Shown: piece after piece, positions 33,897-43,750 of the stretch
How positions within the stretch are numbered: position 1 is the first letter of the stretch
Layout: each line of letters begins with the position of its first letter
Assembly (NCBI RefSeq): GCF_033473495.1
Contig: NC_088935.1
Coordinates: 5,332,001 to 5,396,000 of the forward strand
Length of the DNA stretch: 64,000 nucleotides
Reading direction: 5' to 3'
From: Cercospora beticola
Taxonomy: Eukaryota > Ascomycota > Dothideomycetes > Mycosphaerellales > Mycosphaerellaceae
The notes under the pieces: model-generated
What the model was told of the DNA's origin: nothing
Databases searched by the model: none
What the model saw: only the letters and a program-made list of their open reading frames with translations
Made by a program: the position numbers and the translations under genes

Positions 33897-34245
33897 TGGA
33901 GACGTCTTGAGACTTTTGAGAAACTGTCGATGGGATCGAAGTGTCGATGGCAGAGGATGTTCACTTCGGATACTGGTACCTGATGCACGGACTTCCGTGG
34001 CTCCAGTCCTCGCCGCACTTGCTTGTTTGGGAATTGGCCTTTCATGTGATGACATCGTAGCCTGGAACTTCAGACGCGTCGTCTCGTTTCAGTCCAAATC
34101 GCGACAGCACTTCAGCTTTTATACATGGTATCTGGACCAGCGTATAGTCGCAAACAACCTCCACACAAACATGCCGCCTTCATAACCAACTCCATCCAAC
34201 AATTAAAAGTTCCTTCCTCCACAAACCACCACTGCAGCCGTGACA

Positions 34246-35184
34246 ATGGCCCCCATAAGACGCTACCTCCGCATAACCAAATTCTCCGTCCTCGAAGTCC
34301 GAATCTACCTGCGAAAATCCTCTGACGCCTCCTGGCTCCTCTCCTCCCGCGACAACGTCCTCTCCCGCATCATAACCTCCATCCGACCCAAAGTCCTACC
34401 CAAACTCCGCGAAGAGAACGAGAATGCAAGACAGAATAAAGGAAAAGGCAAGAAGAAACGAGGGATTAAGGATGTGGTGAGCGAGGAAGATTTTGAGGTT
34501 GCGATTTTTTTGAAGGAGACGAAGAGTAAGCATAGTTTGTTGACGAAGAGGAAGGAGTTTGGGGATCAGAGGGAGGGGAGGTTGAGGAGTAATGGGAAGG
34601 GGTTGACGGGGTGGTTGGGTGGGGGTGCTGGTGGTGGGGAGAAGAGGGAGGATGCGATTGATTTGGAGAGGGAGGGGGAAGGAGGGGGTTTGGCTGTGAG
34701 GAGGGAGGAGGATGAAGATGATGTGGTGGTGTTGGATGATATACCCGAATTTGGGAAGGAGGGTGGTAGGAATGGGAAGAAGAGAAAGAGCGTTGCGGGT
34801 GATGAAGAAGATGGAGAGGACGAAGACGCAGCGCTATTCGTCTCGTCAAGTGACGAGGAATTCTTTGCTACGCAGCGGGCGCAACCAAGAAAGAAGCGAA
34901 GACGGCGGGAGCAAGAGCAGACAGAAGAGGACGAAGAAGCTGACGATGCGCCAGCAATAGGCGAAGGCGATGATAAGAAGAAACTTGCACTGGACACGAA
35001 TTACGATGGATTCACAATCTACGGACGAATTCTCTGTCTAATCGTCACAAGAAAAGGCAAAGAACAGCCCAGAGCCCAAGCGCTCGAACAAGCAGCGCCG
35101 GTCGGAGGAAGCCAAATGATGGAGAAATTTATCGCTACTCAAGTCGCGAGAGAAGAGGGCTTGAGTGATGTAGAAGATGATTGA
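34246..35184 (+). CDS. conserved fungal protein of unknown function
   Basis: One exon, 312 residues. It starts MAPIRRYLRITKFSVLEVRI with a compact N-terminal domain (to about residue 60: SSRDNVLSRIITSIRPKVL), then basic KGKGKKKRGIKD and a second short ordered block (EDFEVAIFLKETKSKHSLLT). The middle is disordered, Gly- and Glu-rich, with KRKRK-like clusters. A conserved-looking block FTIYGRILCLIVTRKGK follows, then an acidic tail ending EGLSDVEDD. The N-terminal block and the YGRILCL block look like family signatures known from other ascomycetes, but I cannot name the family. Basic clusters suggest the nucleus. Its 3' end overlaps the convergent minus-strand frame. Confidence 0.8.
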   Translation: MAPIRRYLRITKFSVLEVRIYLRKSSDASWLLSSRDNVLSRIITSIRPKVLPKLREENENARQNKGKGKKKRGIKDVVSEEDFEVAIFLKETKSKHSLLTKRKEFGDQREGRLRSNGKGLTGWLGGGAGGGEKREDAIDLEREGEGGGLAVRREEDEDDVVVLDDIPEFGKEGGRNGKKRKSVAGDEEDGEDEDAALFVSSSDEEFFATQRAQPRKKRRRREQEQTEEDEEADDAPAIGEGDDKKKLALDTNYDGFTIYGRILCLIVTRKGKEQPRAQALEQAAPVGGSQMMEKFIATQVAREEGLSDVEDD

Positions 35185-35796
35185 AAAATTCCTCCTGGAA
35201 GCTTGCTTCTCATTCCAAGCCATACCACGATGGCTCGAGGTATTCGAACGGAATGGCGTCGTCTTGTGCCGAATTTTGGAGTTCATCATCAGTATCCAGT
35301 GAAATCCGAACACCTTGTCCCAGATCTCCGGTGGAATGACTCGTCCGAAGCGCTTTCTCGAATGCTTCGATCGAGCCTGTCTCAGCACCGTAGCCCCCTT
35401 CGACGGCAGACTTCCTCCCCAAAAAGCGGAGACCCCGAGTCTTCGCTCAACCCAACATTCCTCCTTCAGCGGCCAAACTCTCACAAAATCCTTCTTATTG
35501 TCGCGGATAAACCGTGACGGGCAGAGAACTTCCCTATCGCAGCCTGGCATAGGACAAGGTGAAGATCGCTTGAATTCGATTCTCCACTCGTAGTCGTCTT
35601 TCCGAGGCGATTTGCCGTGGTTCTCGGCGAAGGTTTTGTGACGGTAGATCACGAGTCTGTCGAGTCTCGCGAAGAAGTAGGCATCTGGGAGGCGGTCGAT
35701 GGGGAGATGACCAAGGATTTTGGTGAGGTGAAGGGAGGAGTGGATGTCTGATAGCTTCATTTCTGAGAGGTTCGTTGGAGTGGTGGAGTGGGACAT
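35038..35796 (-). CDS. hypothetical protein, uncertain C-terminus
   Basis: A 252-codon frame starting MSHSTTPTNLSEMKLSD. The N-terminal part has SLHLTKILGHLPIDRLPDAY and IYRHKTFAE. A CPMPGCDREVLCPSRFI stretch with three cysteines follows, and later VIPPEIWDKVFGF resembles the first helix of an F-box. After about residue 165 the frame runs antisense into the last 147 bases of the plus-strand neighbour. A second minus frame reads a plausible acidic tail (SLDTDDELQNSAQDDAIPF) and stops at 35210, before that neighbour. The true 3' end may lie there through a frameshift or an unseen intron. No family recognised. Confidence 0.5.
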   Translation of the reverse strand: MSHSTTPTNLSEMKLSDIHSSLHLTKILGHLPIDRLPDAYFFARLDRLVIYRHKTFAENHGKSPRKDDYEWRIEFKRSSPCPMPGCDREVLCPSRFIRDNKKDFVRVWPLKEECWVERRLGVSAFWGGSLPSKGATVLRQARSKHSRKRFGRVIPPEIWDKVFGFHWILMMNSKIRHKTTPFRSNTSSHRGMAWNEKQASRRNFSIIFYITQALFSRDLSSDKFLHHLASSDRRCLFERLGSGLFFAFSCDD

Positions 35797-36407
35797 CTTG
35801 GTGGTAGTTGATGTTGGGTTGGTGGTGTCTCTGGAATATGTGGTCGGAGTAGAGATTTGTTGGAGGGAGATGGGGTGGCTCTGTGGTAGGTTATATTCGG
35901 AGAGTCAGGTCTGGAAGTCCTCAAATTTTGCATTTGGTGAGGCAGCTTTTGAGAGAGCGGTACACCCAATACTGGAGAGGTGAATACATGACACTCGGGT
36001 CCGGAGAACTCAGAGATCCCCCAACTGGCTATTCTCTGTCGGCGTGTGGCTATGCATTGCCAATCTTAAGACCTCTAGCTCCAATCCTGATGATTCGCAT
36101 AAGCAGGACGATGCCATGTGGTTGGACAACACCAGTATCATTTTGGGTGATTATGCCATATTGTCACCACTGTAAGTTCTGAGGCCACAGTGAGTTACCA
36201 TAACTCCTGAACTTCGGATTTTTCGACTCTCATATATTTCACCCTAGCGCACTCCTCCTTGCCCCAGACCTACAACGCAAAATCAGAGACATGAAAAGCA
36301 ATCAGAAATCACGACGAAGTCAAGACCAATCACATCCACCTCACAAGAAGAAGCAAAAATCCTACACACTGCCCCACCTCCGCCTTCGTCAACCACCACA
36401 CAACAAC

Positions 36408-36776
36408 ATGGCACTCACAATCCCTCAGAGGGACCAAGAGATCATCCACTGGCGCCGCAACATCCACAAAGCCCGGGATCCTGATTCCACGAGTGCTCCG
36501 GTAACTGTCACCATTATCGTTGAGCCTAGAAGGATGGTGACATTTGTGAGAGATGATGGAGTGAAGAAGGTGATCTGTGTTCCGGCGATTGAGGTTACGT
36601 ATGAGTGTGAGTGTGAGATGAGGAGGAAGAGGGTGGGATGGTTGAGGTGGGTTGGGGAGTGGTTCGGGTTTGGGAGGACGGGGAAGAGGGAGGGGAAGGG
36701 AAAGGGTGATGAGGGTGAGGGTGAGAGCAATGGGGTGGTGGAGCTTGAGAGGGGGAGGTTGTTGTGGGGGAGGTGA
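36408..36776 (+). CDS. possible small hypothetical protein
   Basis: 122 codons from MALTIPQRDQEIIHWRRN. The front part looks ordered (VTVTIIVEPRRMVTFVRDDG, VICVPAIEVTYECECEM). Then come a Trp- and Gly-rich piece (WLRWVGEWFGFGR) and a Lys/Glu/Gly tail. The antisense frame here is a Pro/Leu-rich artefact. No family is recognised. The call rests on composition alone. A longer version from 36291 is possible. Confidence 0.4.
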   Translation: MALTIPQRDQEIIHWRRNIHKARDPDSTSAPVTVTIIVEPRRMVTFVRDDGVKKVICVPAIEVTYECECEMRRKRVGWLRWVGEWFGFGRTGKREGKGKGDEGEGESNGVVELERGRLLWGR

Positions 36777-37176
36777 ATGAACTTTGGGTTTGACGAGGGG
36801 CAGGAGGCTCATCAGGTAGTAGGCGCTTCTGTGTATAGATTTCTCCGCAAGAATGAATAGGTCTCGGGTGATGGGCTTGACAACATGCCGAGTCCTATCT
36901 CAAGAGACATCTTAGAGCCACCACTATCAGCACCGCTTCTCCAGATAATCGAGCAGATCGCAGCCGACGAGGTCTACGAAGAGCCATGTTGTGATACGAG
37001 AGACATGTCAGGGCGAAGCACCTCGGCATCGCTTGCCCTGGGTGTTCAGGGAAGTCGCTGCTCGTCAGCTTGGTTCAAGGACAGATACGTGACCCTGCGA
37101 CTTGTCGGAGAAAGGATATTCGGCGAATGTAAGTATAGGTATTAAATGATGATGTTCACGAAGCCAATCTAAACAA
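36777..37176. other. intergenic between convergent genes
   Basis: No gene supported. An 86-codon plus frame at 36885-37145 has no domain. Confidence 0.35.
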
Positions 37177-37837
37177 TCAGTGATGGCTGTCGTCTATCAC
37201 AATATACCTCCCCATTGCCAGTTCACCGATGAACAAGCCCGCGAGTGAGGACATGAAGTATCCCACGTTCAGCGTCATAACTGCCAACATGCTGTCAAAA
37301 AGTCAGTCAAAGTCCGAGAAAAGCCTCCGATTAGCATAACGGTAGACACAAGGGTGATACTCACAGCAAATAACCCACACCAGCTTGCACAGTAAAGATA
37401 CACGCCCTCGGCAGATCAGTACTGAACCTCCACGGCGTGCCTTGCACTTTCTGCGGCGCCTGCAGAATTAGCACATTCTCATCCAGACCTCGCATCGTGA
37501 GCGTCGCATAATCGCTCTTCTCGTCCGCGCTTGGGTCTAGTTGCTGCCGTTCGGTCTCGCCCGCGACTCTCACGTACCGCCGCTTCAAAGCCTTGTCGTG
37601 CCATTTCTTTTCGAGCACGTGGCGGTAGGCAAGAAGTACTCTGCTGATAATCCCGAGAAATATGAGGAATATGCAGGTTGCGGCGTAGGTCCCTGTTGTC
37701 TGTGGTGTCCAGGCGCTGGAGTAGAGAGGTGTGCTGTGGTCGGTGGTAAAGACCATGCTCATGGAGCCGTGCGACATGCTTGACGAGGAGTCTGATGATG
37801 AGCTTGAGGAGCCCATGTCCATGCTGGAGTGGTCCAT
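37177..37837 (-). CDS. Ctr-type copper transporter
   Basis: High-affinity Cu(I) transporter family, three membrane helices, working as a trimer. Two exons, 37837-37365 and 37291-37177, with a 73-base intron (GTGAGT...TGACAG), give 195 residues. The N-terminus is Met- and Ser-rich (MDHSSMDMG, MSHGSMSM), as expected for copper capture. Helix 1 reads YAATCIFLIFLGIISRVLLA. A basic cytosolic loop follows (KKWHDKALKRRYVRVAGE). The second exon supplies most of helices 2 and 3, with the Mx3M motif (MLAVM) and the packing motif GLFIG in SLAGLFIGELAMGRY. The Met-ligand helix is therefore only visible after splicing. The start at 37837 is favoured over an upstream in-frame ATG at 37888. Plasma membrane or vacuole cannot be decided. 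Confidence 0.93.
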
Positions 37838-38564
37838 GGTGGGCGACGTCGCGCGATGATGTTCCCGCCTCGATGAGATTCTCTTCAAGTATTCGTGGAC
37901 GAGGTGTCGTGCTGGATTCTGTGAGTTGCTGCGGCGAAGTGGCTATGTTGCTCCTTTCCTCTTGACCCCGGTGTTGTGTCCTAGGATGTCCGGTATATTT
38001 GGCAATGGGCGTTCCCCGGCAGTCGGCGGAGATGAAGTCTGAGGACAGTGGCCAGACGCTGTGAGTTGGCTGCTCAACTCGGCAAGTTCAGAAGTTCGGT
38101 GCACAACGATGAGCCGCCCGTGGTACCTACGACGGTGTTCGCAGTGTGCAGGTCGCGGTCTTGCATTTTGCCTTTGCCGTCTGGACGTGGATGAGCACGT
38201 TTTCGCCAATGAGCAAGTTTCATCCGCCGCCCATTGGCTGCTCCTCCCGGATGGCCCTTGCTCAACACGTGATTGGGGAAATCTAGATTCGGCGTCTTGG
38301 ACTCTTGGTACGGGGCTTCCTGGTCGACGTCCTCTGCTGTGACAACACCCAGTCCTGTGCTGCGACAACATCGTGTTCTGTATATCGCAGTCTGCGTACA
38401 CTGCGCTACGACTTGCAGCATACTGCCTTGATATACGCTGCTGCCGATGAAGCTCAAGATGGAGGCTTCTGAGGCCGCACGCGCAGCAGGAGCGGTCATG
38501 CGGCGCTCTAGCTGGAAGTCGCCTCTCCGAGTGACTTCCTCGTCGAGGGCGCAGGCGGGCGACG
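37838..38564. other. divergent intergenic region
   Basis: Upstream of the copper transporter (minus) and the CorA-like gene (plus). Minus frames of 188-217 codons lie across it but have no domain. A short plus frame from 38459 overlaps the CorA-like start and could act as an upstream ORF. Confidence 0.4.
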
Positions 38565-40262
38565 ATGACCATGACGGACACCTTGTTCTCTTCCACTGAC
38601 CTTCCTCAACTTCACCTCGAAAAATATGACCTGGTGCCACTGATCAACATTACACAGCGTACAGATAGAATGCCTCGCCGGCATCACCGCCGACCAGCCC
38701 TCGAAGCCAGCTCGGGGCCAGTGGCTATCCGTGTTGGCCACCGAAACAGCAAAACCCGCTATCATGAAATCCAAGTCACTGGAGCTGCTTCCGACAGAGG
38801 TCTCTTCGTCCGACTTGTGGAAGACCAAGTGAGGCACCACCCAAATGATCCTCTGATCCTCTCCATCAACGCCTACCAACCCTGGCTTGGCGACATTCTC
38901 CATACCTGCATCGACGACTACTGGCATGACATTGCCGACCTTGATCGTGCTGTGCAGTATGCCACCACGATGCAGTTCCCGGAGAAGGCTTCCAAGCGCG
39001 GCCGATGGGTGCCTTGGACGTTCATCATTGATCACATCAACGTGCCTCAGGTCTACTACTGGAGTGTCAACATGAACCCGCCTGTGCTGGAAGAAGCGCC
39101 CTCTCCTAGAATGAGAGACCTCCGTTTTCGCACTGGCGTATGGTTCTGCGGCAAAGGAGCGTGCCGTCTGAACAGAAATATGTCAGTGACGAGTGAGTAC
39201 AGCTGGTCATTCTGATCTGGTCTCAATGCCATTTGAAGACTCCAAACTGACTTGACAAAAGTCATCTTTACCAAACCGACGCCAGTCGCCGAACATATCG
39301 TGACCAGATTGATGTTCGACTTTCTTTGGCGCGACAGTGACTTTGATCAGCCTCGCAATGACGAAGAAGGCATCTGCTGGACCTTCAGCCGCCTGTTTAA
39401 TCTTCTCACTGATTGGCAGAACATCATTGGCGAGCTTCTATCGAGACTGGACGAGGCCGAGATTAACAGTCACGACCGATACATGCCAGTCAAAGCCCGC
39501 ACGCGCCGAATGCACTACGAAGTTGATCGTATCTACGAGATGAAGGAGTATCTGCACTTTCACACACGCTCTCTTGGAAAGCTGCAGAGGCTCCGAAACG
39601 ATGTTCCTGAGGGGGAAAAGCAGGACCCATTGTGGAATGACATCGAAGATTTTGTGGAAGATCTTGGCCAGTTCGAAGCTACACTGGACGGGCTGAAAGA
39701 GCGTGAGTAACTATAACTCGCACTGACTTCACCATAACGTCAATGACTCATCACGCTAGCACAGGCTTCAACAACTTGATCGAGCTCGAATTCAACATCA
39801 GCAATTCGACGCAGACCGACAATTCGGCCTTCCTCATGGGAGTTGCCACGCTCTTCTTGCCCGTGTCTTTTCTCGCCTCGCTCTTTGGAATCAGCACTGT
39901 GACCTGGCCGGTGGAGTGGTATGCTTACATCGCCGTGCCGGTATTCGCATTGAGTGTATTCTTCACTGCTGCTTTCCCAGTGGCCCGCAGACGGATCCAG
40001 AAAGCTACAGGTCCGATCAGTGAGCGCAGACTACATCTGCAACCTCAGCAGTTTACAAGTAAGTTCTTGCGCATGGTCCATTTCTACAGTGTGCTAATGC
40101 GGTGCCGCAGTGCTGGGCGAAGACTATCCTGCGAGTGTGAACGTGGCGCATGACAACGGTGATCGGAAAGCGCGCTTTCGACAGCAATCTTTCTCCCAAC
40201 AGCGCTCGCAGTCTGTGAAGAGAACTTATTCGAGACTCGGAAGCGAGGAGAAAGGTTTGTAG
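38565..40262 (+). CDS. CorA-like membrane protein
   Basis: Four exons: 38565-39192, 39262-39702, 39765-40058 and 40111-40262, giving 504 residues, all junctions in frame. The soluble part includes DDYWHDIADLDRAV, VPWTFIIDHINVPQVYYW and long helices typical of the CorA funnel (EVDRIYEMKEYLHFHTRSL). Two C-terminal helices follow: FLMGVATLFLPVSFLASLFG and WYAYIAVPVFALSVFF. The position after helix 1 reads FGIST instead of the GMN signature of Mg2+ channels, so transport of Mg2+ is doubtful. Fungi have many such CorA-like proteins of unknown role. The C-terminus is Arg/Ser/Gln-rich. The start MTMTDTLF may not be the true one, since an upstream exon is possible. Confidence 0.87.
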
Positions 40263-41435
40263 AGGTGATGAAGAGGTGAAGTGCTCACTCGGAGCTTGCC
40301 AGCGCAGCCTCCGGAATGCACGCACCGCAAACCTTGGTGCCTTGACAGCTTATCATGCATTGTATGCTCAAAGCTGCTGCAGTCAGCTGGCGATCAACGT
40401 CAGTCGGCCTTCAACAAGTACTTCTCTACTCGCAACTTGGAAGTCCTGTGTTCAGCAAAGAGTATGCCAACGTAATGGATCCCACGCTGTCCTCTAAGGA
40501 TGCATCGCTTCACCATCTTTGCCAACACCGCTTCAGGCCTTGTGCGACGGACAAGCGACTGAATGTGTTGTTGTTCTCTCCACTCCCGGCATCGTGGCCA
40601 TCATGATGCTGGAACATCAGTACTTTGGGCACACTATGCTAGCCGACATGGCATCTCCATCTCCTCGCCATGACAGTGGTCATCTCGTGACCTCTATTGT
40701 CCTGCGCCGGACCAAGAAATGCCTACCGAGTACCTGGTTTGATGGTTGACAGAGCTACAATGCCTCGTGTTCTTCACCATAGCCTTGTTCGCAACAGGAC
40801 TCAGACCTGCTGTGCAATCGTCAAGGTAAACCTGAGCCTGACACCAGAACAATCAAGATTTGGGATCAAGTATTCAGAAAGTTCGAAGGTCAAATCTTGC
40901 TTTCATTTATACTTGTTGTGCTAAAGTTGTGTCTCAGCAGTACCATCACATACACGAGACGAAGATCTTGCCTCGAAAGGGCAAGACGTTGACGAATGAG
41001 AGATGGACAACGATCAAAAGCCGTTGCTCAACGTCCATGAACGATCGAATTCCAATTTGCTTCTCTAAACAAGACTTTTGTGTGTTTCTGTGCATCGTTG
41101 CGCACAAACTTACTGCATACAAGCACACGAATCGAACCTTGTTCTCCGCCGTTACACACGAGAGCGTAAAAACTGTCACGTTTGACCATTTTGACGGGTT
41201 CTGATACTTCTTGCAAACTTCCAAATAACAACCTCGACGGCGTCTATGCTTTTTTCATGAGAAGAAGTTGAGTTGCTACAGTTTCCTCATCGTCACTTCA
41301 ATTTCACAATCTCATTCAGTTGACAGCTCTTTAAGAAAGGTCTCACTTTCAATCCCATCACCTTTCCCAACTCATCGCAAGAGGTTCATCCTCGAACCAC
41401 CACATCATCCAAGACACTATCATCAACAACCCACA
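40263..41435. other. intergenic, 1.2 kb
   Basis: No gene supported. The region is AT-richer than its neighbours. From about 41270 on it is a pyrimidine/CA-rich leader for the CAP gene. Confidence 0.4.
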
Positions 41436-42356
41436 ATGCGCTTCTCATCTCTCGTTGGCAGTAGCGCTGCCGCTGCTGTCCTAGTCGCATCATCAGCTTC
41501 CGCGACCCCAGCAGAAAACCATCTTATAGCAGCACGACACCATCTTCCACATCCGGAACCTCACCATTTTCACCATGACGCCATCCATGAGCTTGACGCC
41601 GCTGGTCAACGCTACGTAGCAGACGTCCTCTACCACCACAACGTCCATCGAAGAAACCACTCCGCACCGGATCTGCAATATCATTTTCAACTTGCGGATA
41701 CGGCGGAGAGGATTGCAAAGACTTGTAATTTTGAGCATCAGATGTGAGTCTCCTTCCACCCTTACCTACTACATTATTCTTGTCTACTGCGTAGGAGCTG
41801 TGAAACGAGAGAAGTGAGCTGATTGATTCATTGTAGGCAATACGACGGCGGCGAATACGGCCAAAACATCGCAGCTGGTGTCCCCTGGCAAGGCGTCAGC
41901 TTTGTGATCTCGGATCTGTGGTATAATAATGAAGTGTCGTATTATAGCCGACTCTATGGAATTCCGGATCCGACGTTTGATAAGAAGTGGGGGCATTTTA
42001 CGCAGATGGTATGTTCCTCTCAGCACTTTCTTTGGTTTGATGGGAATGAGGAGAAACTTGTGTGTGATGTTGAACTGATCAATCATTGTAGGTCTGGAAA
42101 CGTACGACGCATGTGGGCTGCTACACTCAACATTGTCCTAATGGTGTGGAGAATGCTCCGGGAACGTATGATTATACGGTTTGTAATTATCGGAGGCAAG
42201 GTATGTTCTTACTCATCTACTTCTCGGTCCCTCGTGGAGCGAAGATGTTTGATTGCTAATGTTGTGATTTTTGCAGGAAATGTTCGAGGCCAGTATGCGA
42301 AGAACGTTGGAAAGCCGAGGAGAGATCATACTGTGCATGGAGATCGCGGGTCATGA
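41436..42356 (+). CDS. secreted CAP/PR-1 domain protein
   Basis: Secreted protein of the CAP superfamily (PR-1, SCP, yeast Pry), whose members bind sterols or lipids. Four exons: 41436-41743, 41837-42008, 42092-42200 and 42277-42356, giving 222 residues. A signal peptide (MRFSSLVGSSAAAAVLVASS...) probably ends near residue 23, after which comes a His-rich stretch. Domain motifs: DVLYHHNVHRRNHSAPDL, TAERIAKTCNFEH, GEYGQNIAAG, CAP1 GHFTQMVWKRTTHVGC and CAP2 YDYTVCNYRRQGN, the last assembled across the third intron. The conserved His and Glu of the cavity are in place (HN near the start, GHF). A Lys/Arg-rich tail follows. In plant-associated fungi such proteins can be virulence-related, but this is only inference here. 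Confidence 0.93.
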
Positions 42357-42393
42357 TGATTGGATTCGATGAAATGATTTGGAGTGACTTTTG

Positions 42394-42752
42394 GGATGAA
42401 TGCTGCTCGGTGCAGCCACGACGCACTCTCACGGCCTTGAGAGAAATGTCATGAATAGATTTCGTATGTTTGTTCTCCTGTCTCCTTTGTCATGGGCGAT
42501 TCTGGCTTGGAGGAGGGATGAGAAGGCCTTGGATCATGTGCTAGTGTAGCATAGGCCTTCAATCTTGATATGATGACTCGATATATGATTGGGAGCGTTT
42601 ACGGCCGATGAATGCTCCTGGTTCCTGGGCCCAGCTGAGAACCACGACGCGCTCTTACGGCCTTGAGGGGAATATCATGGATAGACCTCGTATGTCTATT
42701 TGTTTTTGCTTCTCTCCTTTATCTGAGGGTCAACCCAGTTGGAAGGAGGGAT
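42394..42752 (+). repeat. imperfect direct repeat downstream of the CAP gene
   Basis: The stretch 42394-42525 recurs in diverged form at 42607-42752, a spacing of about 213 bases. Shared words include GATGAATGCT, CACGACGC, ACGGCCTTGAG and TCGTATGT. No gene lies in it. It may be a decayed tandem duplication of the 3' region. Confidence 0.7.
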
Positions 42753-42910
42753 AACCGTCGATGATGTAGCTGCTGCAGTATGGGTCTCTAGGACTTCTTG
42801 CTGGACTCGTCCGTAACTTTCGAGTTGCCGAGATCACTCCAAGACGACTCGTTACCAGAAGCACTGTATGTAGTTTGGCAAAACCTTGAATTGTGATATC
42901 AGTCAGCTAT

Positions 42911-43037
42911 ATTCTAGCATCCGAAACGGTCGGGTGGACTTCGAACCCCCGCATAATTAAATTTTCATTAGAGGCTGTCGTTAGATTGTGCGAAAAATGG
43001 GGTTCGAAGTCCACCCGACCGTTTCGGATTCTAGAAT
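42911..43037. mobile_element. 127-bp palindromic element (MITE-like)
   Basis: Two 39-base arms, 42911-42949 and 42999-43037, are inverted copies with one mismatch. They flank a 49-base AT-rich centre. The arms start ATTCTAG and contain TCCGAAACGGTCGGGTGGAC. The element sits inside a sequence that recurs at 43199-43224 without it (ATATCAGTCAGCTAT then CTTAGTTGTCT), so the sister copy looks like the unfilled site. No protein is encoded. It could be a MITE or a hairpin-forming repeat. No clear target-site duplication is resolved. Confidence 0.7.
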
Positions 43038-43040
43038 AGC

Positions 43041-43290
43041 TTAGTTGTCTCACACCACGCGGATGGGTATCCCGTGGAACTACGCCGCAGCTTCCGCAGC
43101 TAGATTCGTACGCAACTTTGAAATGTGCAAGGCTAATTCTAGAAGGATTCGCCACAAAGAGCAACTGTGCATCGCTTGGCAAAGCCTCAAAACGGCAATA
43201 TCAGTCAGCTATTGCTTAGTTGTCTTATACCACGCGGATGGATAACCCATGGAACGGCACCGCAGCTTCCCGCAACTTGGTCAAAGGACA
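43041..43290 (+). repeat. duplicated upstream modules
   Basis: Two copies, 43041-43100 and 43217-43275, share TTAGTTGTCT, ACCACGCGGATGG and CCGCAGCTTCC. A weaker third copy lies at 45296-45335, upstream of the second cysteine-rich gene (CCATGAAACCGCAGCTTTCC). They precede the promoters of the paralogous small secreted proteins and may carry their regulatory sites. Confidence 0.65.
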
Positions 43291-43326
43291 GATTGTATAG
43301 AATAGTAATTCGAATGTCACTTGCGG

Positions 43327-43334
43327 TATATAAG
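43327..43334 (+). promoter_or_regulatory. TATA box of first cysteine-rich gene
   Basis: TATATAAG, 125 bases before the ATG at 43459. The paralogous gene has TATAAG at 45359-45364, about 110 bases before its ATG, in a similar context. Confidence 0.55.
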
Positions 43335-43458
43335 AGGCGCATTCTGTAGCAATGTCGCCTTCCAACAACGACTCGATACTGTCACGGTTCCTCTCTGGAA
43401 GAAATCAAATTATCGTTGTAACGGAACAATAATCACAAGACACAACAGTGCAATCAAC

Positions 43459-43750
43459 ATGCGCTTCATCCTCCTCATTCCGGCTCTCTTTGGCCTTACA
43501 GCAATCGCCAGGGTTCGTCTACATTCGCTAGTCGTGCTGGAATCAATACTGACTGCAATTGTAGGGACCATGTAGAGGACTCGCTCCCGGCCAATCAGTA
43601 GCGTGTTGTTCCTGTGGTGGAGGCCAAGGGGCGGGTTATTGTCCATTGATCAACTCTTACTACGACGACTGTCCTTGTGTGGCATGTGCTCCAAACTGTG
43701 ATAGTTGCGGAGTGTGGCCAAAGCACAAAAACGGTGGACCTCCCAATTGA
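43459..43750 (+). CDS. small secreted 10-cysteine protein, paralogue A
   Basis: Two exons, 43459-43512 and 43565-43750, with a 52-base intron (GTTCGT...TTGTAG), give 79 residues. The first exon is a signal peptide (MRFILLIPALFGLTAIA). The mature part of about 61 residues has ten cysteines: one near the start, then the pattern C-C-x-C-x8-C-x9-C-x-C-x2-C-x3-C-x2-C. Visible words are ACCSCGGGQGAGYCP and CPCVACAPNCDSC. A paralogue lies 2 kb downstream with the same intron position and pattern. The arrangement fits a disulfide-stabilised effector-like or antimicrobial-like secreted protein. I recognise no named family. The short exons keep it out of ordinary frame searches. Confidence 0.82.

Noticed and set aside
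34466..34997. His/Pro/Ser-rich minus frames of 127-143 codons
   Set aside because: Mirror of the Glu/Gly/Lys-rich disordered part of the plus-strand gene.
36885..37145. 86-codon plus frame
   Set aside because: No domain, no intron signals that extend it, and no sign of codon preference.
37943..38640. 188- and 217-codon minus frames upstream of the copper transporter
   Set aside because: No domain or signal, Arg/Ser-rich, and they overlap each other and the start of the CorA-like gene.
42905..43041. tRNA gene suspected from TTCGAA with flanking GG/CC
   Set aside because: The motif lies in both arms of the palindrome and no acceptor, D or anticodon arm can be drawn.
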